This document shows, one piece after another, positions 27,780 to 36,656 of a stretch of 64,000 bases of DNA (position 1 is the stretch's first letter; each line of letters opens with the position of its first letter). The notes under the pieces were generated by a model that was given only the letters and a program-made list of their open reading frames with translations, searched no databases and had not been told where the DNA came from. Made by a program: the position numbers and the translations under genes. The stretch is from positions 2,542,001 through 2,606,000 of the forward strand of contig NC_090774.1 of assembly GCF_001761485.1 (NCBI RefSeq), in the 5' to 3' direction. This DNA is from Yarrowia lipolytica. Taxonomy: Eukaryota > Ascomycota > Dipodascomycetes > Dipodascales.

Positions 27780-29504
27780 TTAATAATCATCAGTGCCGGT
27801 GACAATGACATCGTTGATCTTGAGAATCATTCGGGTCAGCTGGGTGGCCAGCAGCAGCTGCTGTCGCTTTCCAATCAGAGGATCCACCACAAAGTTCTCT
27901 CGCATGTCGTTGTTGCCAGTGTTGAGGCAGTCAATGCCCAGTCGGGAGTTGCCCTCCTTGACCTGGCGCGACTTGACAGAAGCCAGACTCTCAATAGAAG
28001 AAAGGCCCGAGTTGTCAGCCAGAGCTGTAGGGATGGCCTCCAACGCGTTGGCAAAGGCTCGGAAGGCGTACTGATCGATTCCGGTCATGTGGTCGGCCTT
28101 CTCGGCAACGGCAATGGCACATGCAATTTCGGCAGCTCCTCCTCCGTAAACAACTCGGTTGTCTCGCACCAGGTTTCGAACCACACAGATGGCGTCGTGC
28201 AGAGCTCGCTTGGCCTCATCTACAATCATCTTGTTAGAGCCTCGCACAAAGACAGTCACGGCTCGGGGGTTGGCACACTCCTCGACAACCAGCATTCGGT
28301 CTCGGGTGGTTCCGAACTCGAGCTCTCGCACTCGTCCAGCGTGGCCGAGCTTAGCGGCAGACAGATCCTCGAATCGGGGCACGATTCGGGCGCCGGTGGC
28401 AATGGCCAGCAGCTCAATCTCAGGTCCTCCAACCCATCTAACGGCAGCAATACCGTTCTGAAGCAGCAGATGGTTAGCCTCGTCGTCAAATCCCCACTGG
28501 CAGATGACCAGATTGGCACCAGTAGCCTTGACCTTGGCCACCATGTCCTCAAAGGTCTTCTGCTCGTATGCCTGCAGCTTTCGGAACTCGTCGACGGAGC
28601 TAATATCGAGCTTGTGCTTGGTCTTGGGCTTGGGGGGCTCGAAGGGGCACGTCAGAATGGCAATCTTGACGTCGGTGATGTCTCGGGGCATCTGGGGGTG
28701 CGACATGTCCTTGTCCAGAACCACTCCTCGCACAAACTTGGTGTCTTCGAGGGATCCTCCGACCTTGCCATCGACCTTAATGAGCTCAAAGTCCACGTCC
28801 TTTCGGTCGAGGTCGGCCACAGCCAGAACAGCGTCCACGGCAATGTTTGTGAAGAGATCGTGGGCCTTGGACACAATCTTGGAGCCCAGGGAGGTCTTGG
28901 CGGCCTTGATGAGAGTCGACTTGTCAACGTCAGATACAGGCACGGTGTCGGCAATCTGCTCGAGTCGCTCCACGGCAACCTTGGAGGCCTGGTCGAAACC
29001 GTTGGCAATTCGAATGGGGTGGATACCCTTCTCGATAAGCTCGTAGGCCTGGTCAAGCAGAGCTCCGGCCAGAACCACAACACCGGTGGTTCCGTCTCCG
29101 ATCTCGTCATCCTGAGACCGACTGAGCTCGACCAGAAGTCGTGCAATCTGGTGCTCAATCTCCATCTGGCTCATGATGGTGGCTCCGTCGTTGGTGATGG
29201 TGATGTCTCCATCAGGAGAAATGAGAATCTTGTCCAGTCCTCGGGGACCCAGGGAGGTCTTGACGATATCCGACACGGTTCGAGCGGCCAGGATGTGGCT
29301 CTTGACGGCCTCAATTCCGTGTGCGCGCTTCTTCTTTCCTTGGCTATGTTAGCGTGTCCTAGACTGTGTCTTGCCACCTTCAGCTTCCTCCTCTCGTGTC
29401 GTTTGTACTCACTCTCTGACAATAATGAAAGGCCGTCCCATTTCGTCCTGAGCCACAATGGCATTGGACATGTCAGGCATGGGCATTGTCTGTTGCTGGG
29501 CCAT
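27780..29504 (-). CDS. CCT5: CCT5, epsilon subunit of the TRiC/CCT chaperonin (two exons)
   Basis: Subunit of the cytosolic chaperonin that folds actin and tubulin. Exon 1 is 29504-29413 (92 nt); a 69-nt intron (29412-29344) starts GTGAGTAC and ends CTAACATAG; exon 2 is 29343-27780. The 551-residue protein then reads through the joint as [15 protein letters not shown], as in yeast Cct5. Motifs: [17 protein letters not shown] (11-27), [18 protein letters not shown] (113-118), [46 protein letters not shown] and [10 protein letters not shown]. It ends VIVTGTDDY. Length and ends fit the family closely. A very long antisense frame opposite exon 2 is a codon-bias shadow. Confidence 0.97.
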
Positions 29505-30446
29505 CTTGTGTTGTGTGTAGTTGGCTATGTGATGCACTGTAAGGTGTTTTCACTTGATCTGTAATAATTTCCCACCCCAAAGGTAAACGTTTACACACCT
29601 CCCAAAACTTCTAGGCCTTTCGGAAGGGTAAGTTTGAGGTCACGTGCCGCTGAGGCGGCAGCCTGGAGCAAAATGGGTGTTACGGGACAAGAACGAGACA
29701 AATAAACACATACAAACGTCTTTACCACGTGACTAATCCGTACTAGCTATTGCATGATTCTCTGGCTATTCTCAAACAGCTGACATGTTCTCTGTGAAGG
29801 CACCACCGCCTTGTACTACCCTTTCCATATAAGGTTCCCAAGACCAGAGGAGGCGGAATGAGGGAGGCGAATAATAGAGGCGGTGGTTGCTCGAAATGTA
29901 AGAGTATTTTGGGTCCTATGCGTGACTTGGATTCGTGTTGACAGTTCTACATGTGTTTCACTATTGAGAATTCAGTGAAAGCCACCTGATAGAGTCGTCT
30001 TCTTGTGTGTAGTATGATGAAAATCTTAGTTAAGCTATTTTGATGACCTTTACTGAAAGCCTCCTGTAGGCAGATGGAGGAACATTCTCATGAAACTCAT
30101 TGAAAAATCGCGTTAAGCACTTGTCGCAAACCAAGCAATCTTCTTTAGTGGTTACTGACAGTTTCCAACAACCGAGATCGTGCCTTCGTCAACTCTACTG
30201 CAATGTTATTCCATTTCGTCAGGCTGCTCTGTTCAAGCTTAGTAATCATGTATGACTTCTCGTCATGGGGGCTTTCTTCTTCCTTTTCTCAATGTCACAA
30301 ACTTCTATAAGTCAAAAATGCTATAAAGCTGTGGCTAAAGCACTGTTATCTCCTGTATTGGCCGTTTGGGGGCTTTTCTCGCCGGGGGATTTTCGATCTT
30401 TTGCCATATAAAACTGCCGAACACACTTTCTGACAACATCTCAAGT
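29505..30446. other. Intergenic between CCT5 and tRNA-Arg
   Basis: 942 bp. Two CACGTG boxes (29641-29646 and 29726-29731) lie upstream of CCT5, beside a small inverted repeat TGCCGC-TGAG-GCGGCA. No gene recognised; C/D-snoRNA-like TGATGA and CTGA strings near 30015-30055 are too close together to support a call. Confidence 0.55.
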
Positions 30447-30535
30447 GAGGACGTGGCGTAATGGTAGCGCATTGGATTTCGGTTCTTCTGAACGACGTCC
30501 TCCAAAGGCTGCGGGTTCGAGTCCTGTCGTCCTCT
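30447..30535 (+). tRNA. tRNA-Arg (UCG) with 17-nt intron
   Basis: Cloverleaf: acceptor GAGGACG/CGTCCTC perfect, D stem GCGT/GCGC, anticodon stem TTGGA/TCCAA, loop TTTCGG then C with anticodon TCG at 30479-30481, variable AGGCT, T stem GCGGG/CCTGT with loop TTCGAGT, discriminator T. The intron is 30483-30499 and contains CGA, which can pair with the anticodon as canonical pre-tRNA introns do; this supports the TCG reading. B box GGTTCGAGTCC intact. It would read CGA, the preferred arginine codon in the genes of this window. A T6 terminator follows. Confidence 0.92.
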
Positions 30536-30536
30536 C

Positions 30537-30542
30537 TTTTTT
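30537..30542 (+). terminator. Pol III T6 terminator of tRNA-Arg
   Basis: Six T starting two bases after the tRNA-Arg 3' end. Confidence 0.85.
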
Positions 30543-30946
30543 GCCTTATTTGCCCTTCTTGCTCTCTTTGTTGGCTACCCACCACACTGACACACCTTTT
30601 ACGGCTTCCTTTTGAGGGCTATATTTTTTTTCTTACCTTGCTGCATGTTCTCATCCGTATCTGAACCTTAACAATGCTCTATTTCTGAAACTTTATTGAA
30701 ATCAGTTGACATTGAGATGCGTGTTTAGGAGGAGTCATCTAACCACAAATAGAGCGATATTCTTGGCATTCTAAGCACTTGAGCAGTATCACTGACTGTG
30801 AATCACGTGCTTTGACTCTTAACCTTTGTTTGCTTTAGATCATTCCCGGAAGTGCTGCTTGCTGCACCATCAAGAAACGCCTGCATGCACATATCCTCAC
30901 ATCTCACATCTCGCATCATCACACACCCTACCAGTACCCACATACA
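30543..30946. other. SHE4 promoter region
   Basis: About 400 bp with no gene; a CACGTG lies at 30804-30809, 138 bp upstream of the SHE4 start. Confidence 0.55.
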
Positions 30947-33016
30947 ATGGACGAAGTGACCAACAAGACAGAAAAGCTCGCATTGGAGAGCGCAGCCGAC
31001 CAATTGAAAGAGCTCAAGGCAATTGTGAGCGCTGAGAAACCCGATCTGACGAAAATCTCCCCAGAAGCATTCGCCAAGGCCGTCAAAGAGGACCCCAAGC
31101 AGTGTCTACAAACATGTGCTGAACACGGACAGTTTGGAGCTGTAGCCAAGCTCGACATTCCACAGGACACGGTTATTGACGACTCGTTGTCGCTGCTCAA
31201 AACAAATCCGGACTTTTATCTTCAGGTGATTTGCATGCAAAAGAAGCCATTCGACAAAGCCACGTTCAAGAAACTGGTGGAAATCGCTCCCAGTTATGTT
31301 TCCAGTTTGGAGACGGAAGATCGGACAACTGCACTGGCAGTTATGATCATTGCGCGTCTATTTGAGGTGTTTCCCGCCGAGGCTGAGAAGGAATTGGGCT
31401 TTCAGATTGAGAACTTTCTGCTTGCAGAAACCACAGATAGCGTCATTACTGCCTTTTCACTACTGTCAGTACTCTTCTCGATTGATAGCGGCCGAGCAGC
31501 CGATATCTTCGCTTCGGAATGGATGCAGCAGTTCAAAATGACCCCTTCGATGACACATTCCGAACCTACCATGCTGGCCATTCTAGACTGTCTGTCTTCA
31601 GCCTGTGTTTCGAAACAGTGCCGAGAGATGATTGGCGCAAAGTTCGAGAAGGACCTCGTGCAATTGCTGCAAGCAACTGTTTCGCAAAAAATCAAATTGT
31701 ACACTGCCACCATTCTCACCAAGCTGAGCTTCAAGCCAAAGGATCCCAAGCCCAAGGGAAGCGAGCCCCAGCAGGAGGAGCTACTTTCGACCCTGGAGTC
31801 GCTATCGTCCATTTTTGAGCAGTCTGTTCCCGACAAGGATCTCAGAAAACAGGCTGTGGAGGGTCTCGCGTATACCTCTCTGGACCAGAATGTGCGAATG
31901 GGCATCATTGTGAACGACGAGCTGCTCAAACAGCTCGTGGAGTGTCTCAAGTCCAACGACTCGTCGCTGGTCTACGGAGCCCTGTCTGTGTTTGCCAACT
32001 TGGCAGTCTATCCTCCTCGTCTGTCTCCTGATCAAAAGAAAGTGGCTGACTTGAAGAAGTATGCCGAGGCTGTCCAGGAGAAAGAAGAGGAGCTTGCACA
32101 GATCACCAAACAGACTGACAAACGTTGCAAGATTCTCGTAGACTTGAAAATCCCAGCTATTCTGTCAGCTCTAGTTAACAAGCTGAAACCCAATGCTCGT
32201 TCTGTAGCAGGTACTATTCTGACATCCCTGGCCGAGCAAAAGAGTCTGAGAGGCGTTCTGACGCAGCAAGGAGCGGTGGCTACGCTTCTGTACATACTTT
32301 GCGACACTGACGCGCAGCTGGAGCCCGCCTCCAAGGTATTCATCACCTCGGGGCTGGCCAAGCTACTGGTTTCTACCAATCCTAGTCTTGTTTTCGGCGC
32401 CAAAATCTCAGCCTCGGTGGCTGTCATTCCTCTGTTGGCCAACATAGACAACGACTTTTCGCCCCTCCCTCTTTTGGATTCATTCGAGTCTGCCCTAGCT
32501 CTAACCAATCTCGCCTCTTTTGACGATACCACCCGAAAGGTGATTATCAGCCACGGATGGGAGAAGATTGAAAACATGATGACTTCGCAGAACCCCATGG
32601 TGCAACGAAGTGCCGTGGAGCTGGTCTGCAACCTATCGCTTTCGCCCTACTGTGCCGAGAAGTATCTTGACGGAAGTAAGGCAGCCAACTCGCGTCTCAA
32701 TCTACTGGTTGCTCTGACAGATCTATCTGATGAAGCGGGACGTCTAGCGGCTATGGGTGCTCTAGCCATGCTGTCCGAGTGGGATCCTGCTCCTCCCATT
32801 ATGGTCAAGAACGAGAAGCTGATGGCCTGTCTGCAGCGCATTCTGGACAAAGATACAGAGGTGGAGATGATCTACCGAGCTGTGGCGTTAGTGGGCAATC
32901 TTTCGCAAAAGGAAGGAGGCAAATTGGGCTCTCTCAAACCTGGCCTATTGAGAGTCAAGTCTATGGTGAAGGACATGACAGCAGAGGTCGATGACATTCT
33001 TACTAGACTCAAGTAG
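30947..33016 (+). CDS. SHE4: SHE4, UNC-45-family myosin chaperone
   Basis: UCS-domain protein that folds and stabilises myosin motor domains, needed for endocytosis and, in budding yeast, for Myo4-driven mRNA transport. The 689-residue protein is almost entirely armadillo-like helices: VEGLAYTSLDQNVRMGIIVND, LVYGALSVFANLAVYPP, ALALTNLASFDDTTRKVIIS, NPMVQRSAVELVCNLSLSPY, RLAAMGALAMLSEWDPAPP and AVALVGNLSQKEGGKLG. It lacks the N-terminal TPR domain of animal UNC-45, as fungal members do. The start is the ATG at 30947 (ACAATGG context). No intron. Confidence 0.88.
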   Translation: MDEVTNKTEKLALESAADQLKELKAIVSAEKPDLTKISPEAFAKAVKEDPKQCLQTCAEHGQFGAVAKLDIPQDTVIDDSLSLLKTNPDFYLQVICMQKKPFDKATFKKLVEIAPSYVSSLETEDRTTALAVMIIARLFEVFPAEAEKELGFQIENFLLAETTDSVITAFSLLSVLFSIDSGRAADIFASEWMQQFKMTPSMTHSEPTMLAILDCLSSACVSKQCREMIGAKFEKDLVQLLQATVSQKIKLYTATILTKLSFKPKDPKPKGSEPQQEELLSTLESLSSIFEQSVPDKDLRKQAVEGLAYTSLDQNVRMGIIVNDELLKQLVECLKSNDSSLVYGALSVFANLAVYPPRLSPDQKKVADLKKYAEAVQEKEEELAQITKQTDKRCKILVDLKIPAILSALVNKLKPNARSVAGTILTSLAEQKSLRGVLTQQGAVATLLYILCDTDAQLEPASKVFITSGLAKLLVSTNPSLVFGAKISASVAVIPLLANIDNDFSPLPLLDSFESALALTNLASFDDTTRKVIISHGWEKIENMMTSQNPMVQRSAVELVCNLSLSPYCAEKYLDGSKAANSRLNLLVALTDLSDEAGRLAAMGALAMLSEWDPAPPIMVKNEKLMACLQRILDKDTEVEMIYRAVALVGNLSQKEGGKLGSLKPGLLRVKSMVKDMTAEVDDILTRLK

Positions 33017-34156
33017 AGGGCCAATTAGAACACTGTAGACACGGCTAAATAACGATTGATCAAAGAATGTGTCCGAGCTACTACAAGAAGGACAGTATGT
33101 AGGTACGCGGTAGCTGCAGTCACACGATGTCTCGAACTGTATTGGAAAGCAAAGTGGACGGACCTGGTGAACCCTCCTGTTTTTGAACCCTGCTAATGAT
33201 TTGAAATGCCTCTTCTATGTGCTCTATCAAATGTCGCACACTTTTAGAGAGGCTGGTGGACGAGGGATGAGAAGGTCCCAATGACCAGAATGTACCAGTG
33301 TACACGTTACCACTTGGTTCTAAATACCTCACGCTATTACTAAATGGCTGGTATTTACTTTTGTTGTATCACGGACTGTACAACCCGTACTCCGGATGAG
33401 CTTCAGTTCATACGGTGCATACACGGCGTTGTGCTGTATGGTCTTTGCATGGAAGTGGTTGCTGTGGCGACAGGGCGCTCTCGTACACCTATCGTATGTA
33501 CAGGCTTGTATTTACAGTCTGTAGCTAGCTACATGCTGTATAATTAGCAGCTCAGGTACCAACACTAATGCCCCTTCTTGCTATCTACAGTAGTGCTCGC
33601 CAGATCAATCTACCTGTACGTACAGCCCGGTCTCGGGGACAGTGATTTATTTAGACCCTTGCAACTTGCTTTTTCTCGGTGCGTAAATCCGTGATTTTAG
33701 TGAACTTTTTTTGCCAACAGAGCCAAATGAAAATTTAATCTGATTGCATGCCCCTGGCGAGCGTTACAGACGAGGAGGTGCCAAGCCGGCAATGTGGGAG
33801 GTGCAGTACAAGAGTCGAGACTACTAGTTGGAGGCTGAGTCGTGGCTGTGCATGAAGCGGCTAAGCGGAGCGGGAGCTCATGGCGCGTCACGTGACGGAC
33901 TGCCGCCCTCCAACTATCTCTATTTTTTACAGCTCCATGTACCAGGCAAGACCACTCTAAGCTGCTTCACTTTGTCTTATTTTGCCTTCGTCTGCCTGGC
34001 GATTATTCTGCCCTTGCCTGTGGATTAAGGTGGTGTTGGGACATAGCGCAAATACACTGCACACACGTACAGGCTCAGACGCGTAAGTAGGCTGTACACA
34101 CCTGTACACCTCACCCACACCCACCAAGTTCTTCTCAACCAGCTTGCTCACACGCC
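33017..34156. other. Intergenic between SHE4 and AKR1
   Basis: 1.1 kb. A 12-bp palindrome CGTCACGTGACG is at 33886-33897. No gene recognised; open frames are short and lack plausible starts. Confidence 0.55.
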
Positions 34157-36265
34157 ATGAGCACCGACGCAGAACTACAGACCATCTCGGGCCTCTCGGT
34201 GGCGTCCAAAAGCGCCCCGAGCACCCAGACCGAAGGAGTGACCGCCAGTGGCAAAGTGGAGTCGACTACCAACGCCGAAGAGGCCACCAGTGACGTGGAA
34301 GAGGAGGAAAACCCGCTGGTGGTGGCAGCCCGAGACGGCAACACCGCCGAGGTCAAGCGGCTATGTGAATCGGGCAGCTATTCGGTTCTGGACACCGCTG
34401 AGGATGGAGTGACTGCTCTCCATTGGGCGGCAGTCAACAACCGAATCAGCACGTGCCAGTATCTGGTAGAACAGGGAGCGGTGGTGGACGCCAAAGGAGG
34501 CCAGCTGAATGGCACGCCACTACACTGGGCTTGTCGCCGGGGACTGGTGTACATTGTACACTACCTGATCCAGAACGGAGCCGATCCGCTGAGATCAGAC
34601 GTCCAAGGCTACAACGCTCTGCATCTCGCCACCCATTCGTCCAACGTCATGCTGCTGGTTTACCTGTTGCATCAGGGCCTTCCTGTCGATTGCCAGGACC
34701 CAAATGGGCGAACCGCTCTGCATTGGGCAGCCTACCAGGGAGACGCTCTGTCGGTAGACGTGCTGCTGAGATGGGGCTCGGACGTGAAGATCACAGACAC
34801 CCAGGGCTTTCTGCCATTACATTGGGGTATTGTCAACGGCTCGCGAAACTCGCTTGCCCGTCTCATCGAAGAAGGATCCGACATGTACGCCAAAAGCAGT
34901 GACGGAAAAACTCCCCATGTCATGGCCGCTGAAATGAACACCACCGCACAGCTGGAGGGCGCTCTCGACGACTGTGGACGGTTCCCCGACGGTAGCCAAA
35001 AAACAAAATACTTCGACGCCCGAACCACTAATCTCTTGTGTTTCTTCACCCCCTTCATTCTCATTTTATTGGGCCTGGTGCTGTGCACCTTCTGTGGCCC
35101 CATTTTTGGGATCATTCTCACCGTGGCGACCCTGTTCGGATCTATTAAACTGCTAAAGACACTTGTGCTACCGTCTCTTTACAACGGACATGCTGCTCTA
35201 CTGAAATCACCCTTCCAGGCAGGTATATTCACGGGCTCGGCCTTCTGGGTGACAGTCAAGTACCTAACTTCCGTCCTTCCGGCTACTTTTGCCTCCCACC
35301 CCATTCTCAACTTTTTCTTCGCCTCCATATTTGGTCTGGCCATGTACTGCTTCTTCAGATGCATGTCCATGGACCCCGGATATATCCCCAAGCTTTCTGG
35401 CATCACCGAGCAGAAGGAGGTCATCGAGACGCTCATTGAGCGGGGCGAGTTTGACACGCGACACTTTTGTTTCGTTACCTACGTGCGAAAGCCGCTGCGG
35501 TCAAAGTTCTGTAGACAGTCGAAACGAGTCGTGGCCCGGTTCGATCACTTTTGCCCCTGGGTGTGGAACGCCATTGGAGTCCGAAACCACCGCATGTTTG
35601 TGCTCTACGTGCTGTTTCTGCAGATTGGCATTCCTCTCTGGTTGGCTCTCAACAGCGCCTACTTTGGAGAGCTGCTTGAAATCAAGCGATGGGATCCCCT
35701 GGAGTTCTACCTTGTCATCTGGATCTCACTGCAACTCATCTGGATCACGTTCCTGTCCTTTGTGCAGATTTTCCAGATCTGCAGGTCACTCACCACCTCC
35801 GAAGCCGTCAACCTGCAAAAGTACGGCTACATGGGTGCTGATGACTACTCGTCGGTCCCTCTAGACCACTCTGCCGCCACAGCATCAGCCAAGTCCGTTA
35901 TGAACGCCCATGGACACGCTGCAAAGTCGCCCTGCTTTTCCTCGGTGCTCAAACTGCTTGGAGTCGATCAGTTTGTGGCTACTGCAGGTGAAGCCATCAA
36001 GCATCGGGACAATCGGTCGTGGAAGGAGAAGAACCCCACCGACTCGGGCGCCGGAACTAACTGCTTCGACTTCTGGTTCCCTAATGGCAAGTTTGACCTC
36101 CTGGCAGTGTTTGAAGCTGGTAAGGGTGGAGGAGCCATTGGAGGCCATGCGGTGGACTACTACAAACTGTGGGACTTCCCCGATGTGTCTCCCAACCAGC
36201 AGCAGACCAACAACCGGTCCACTCGAGAAGATGGAGAGGCTCTTCTGGCCGAGTCTCAAGTTTGA
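34157..36265 (+). CDS. AKR1: AKR1, ankyrin-repeat DHHC-family palmitoyltransferase
   Basis: Golgi/endosomal S-acyltransferase; in budding yeast it modifies Yck kinases. The 702-residue protein has an acidic N-terminus, about six ankyrin repeats (about 53-270, for example DGVTALHWAAVNN, NGTPLHWACRRG, YNALHLATHSS, NGRTALHWAAYQG), several membrane spans from about 293, and the cysteine-rich catalytic loop at about 437-488. That loop has TYVRKPLRSKFC and RFDHFCPWVWNAIGVRNH. The active motif reads DHFC (463-466), while budding yeast Akr1 has DHYC and most family members DHHC; the acyl-accepting Cys466 is present. A further span pair and a cytosolic tail follow. The start is the ATG at 34157. Confidence 0.95.
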   Translation: MSTDAELQTISGLSVASKSAPSTQTEGVTASGKVESTTNAEEATSDVEEEENPLVVAARDGNTAEVKRLCESGSYSVLDTAEDGVTALHWAAVNNRISTCQYLVEQGAVVDAKGGQLNGTPLHWACRRGLVYIVHYLIQNGADPLRSDVQGYNALHLATHSSNVMLLVYLLHQGLPVDCQDPNGRTALHWAAYQGDALSVDVLLRWGSDVKITDTQGFLPLHWGIVNGSRNSLARLIEEGSDMYAKSSDGKTPHVMAAEMNTTAQLEGALDDCGRFPDGSQKTKYFDARTTNLLCFFTPFILILLGLVLCTFCGPIFGIILTVATLFGSIKLLKTLVLPSLYNGHAALLKSPFQAGIFTGSAFWVTVKYLTSVLPATFASHPILNFFFASIFGLAMYCFFRCMSMDPGYIPKLSGITEQKEVIETLIERGEFDTRHFCFVTYVRKPLRSKFCRQSKRVVARFDHFCPWVWNAIGVRNHRMFVLYVLFLQIGIPLWLALNSAYFGELLEIKRWDPLEFYLVIWISLQLIWITFLSFVQIFQICRSLTTSEAVNLQKYGYMGADDYSSVPLDHSAATASAKSVMNAHGHAAKSPCFSSVLKLLGVDQFVATAGEAIKHRDNRSWKEKNPTDSGAGTNCFDFWFPNGKFDLLAVFEAGKGGGAIGGHAVDYYKLWDFPDVSPNQQQTNNRSTREDGEALLAESQV

Positions 36266-36656
36266 GCATTGATAGATAGAGGAACGCTAACGTATATAAT
36301 AAGCTTGTATAAAGAGAGAGTGTGTGAGAAACGTACTTGTACTTGTACATGTGCAAATATTTGAGTATACAGTATGACAGAAATTCATTTTTGAGTACTC
36401 CTTGTACTTCTCATAAGAGACACTCAAAACTACAATCAATGTTACTGAGTTTTGTTGAGTCTCTCTACTACAAGTAGTAAGTACAAGTATGTACTAGTAT
36501 TTATTTTTTAAACTTTCAGACGCACAAGTTTTACACCACCTAAACAAGATCACCATACTTGTACTTGTATGCCAAATAGCCATAACTCATAATAAATTTA
36601 CAGTACAAATACATATCCAACCCATCCGACCATTAGTAATTCCCCTTTTCTCCTCT
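36266..36656. other. Intergenic between convergent AKR1 and SET9
   Basis: 391 bp rich in TACTTGTA/CTACAAGTA strings (36335-36350, about 36470-36490, 36556-36570). No gene seen. Confidence 0.6.

Noticed and set aside
27747-29564. 605-codon open frame on the + strand opposite CCT5
   Set aside because: It mirrors the CCT5 exons, crosses the intron and encodes repetitive Gly/Leu/Ser-rich sequence. This is the expected antisense shadow of a strongly codon-biased gene.
30010-30060. TGATGA and CTGA boxes suggesting a C/D snoRNA
   Set aside because: Spacing is too short and no terminal stem or guide target could be seen.
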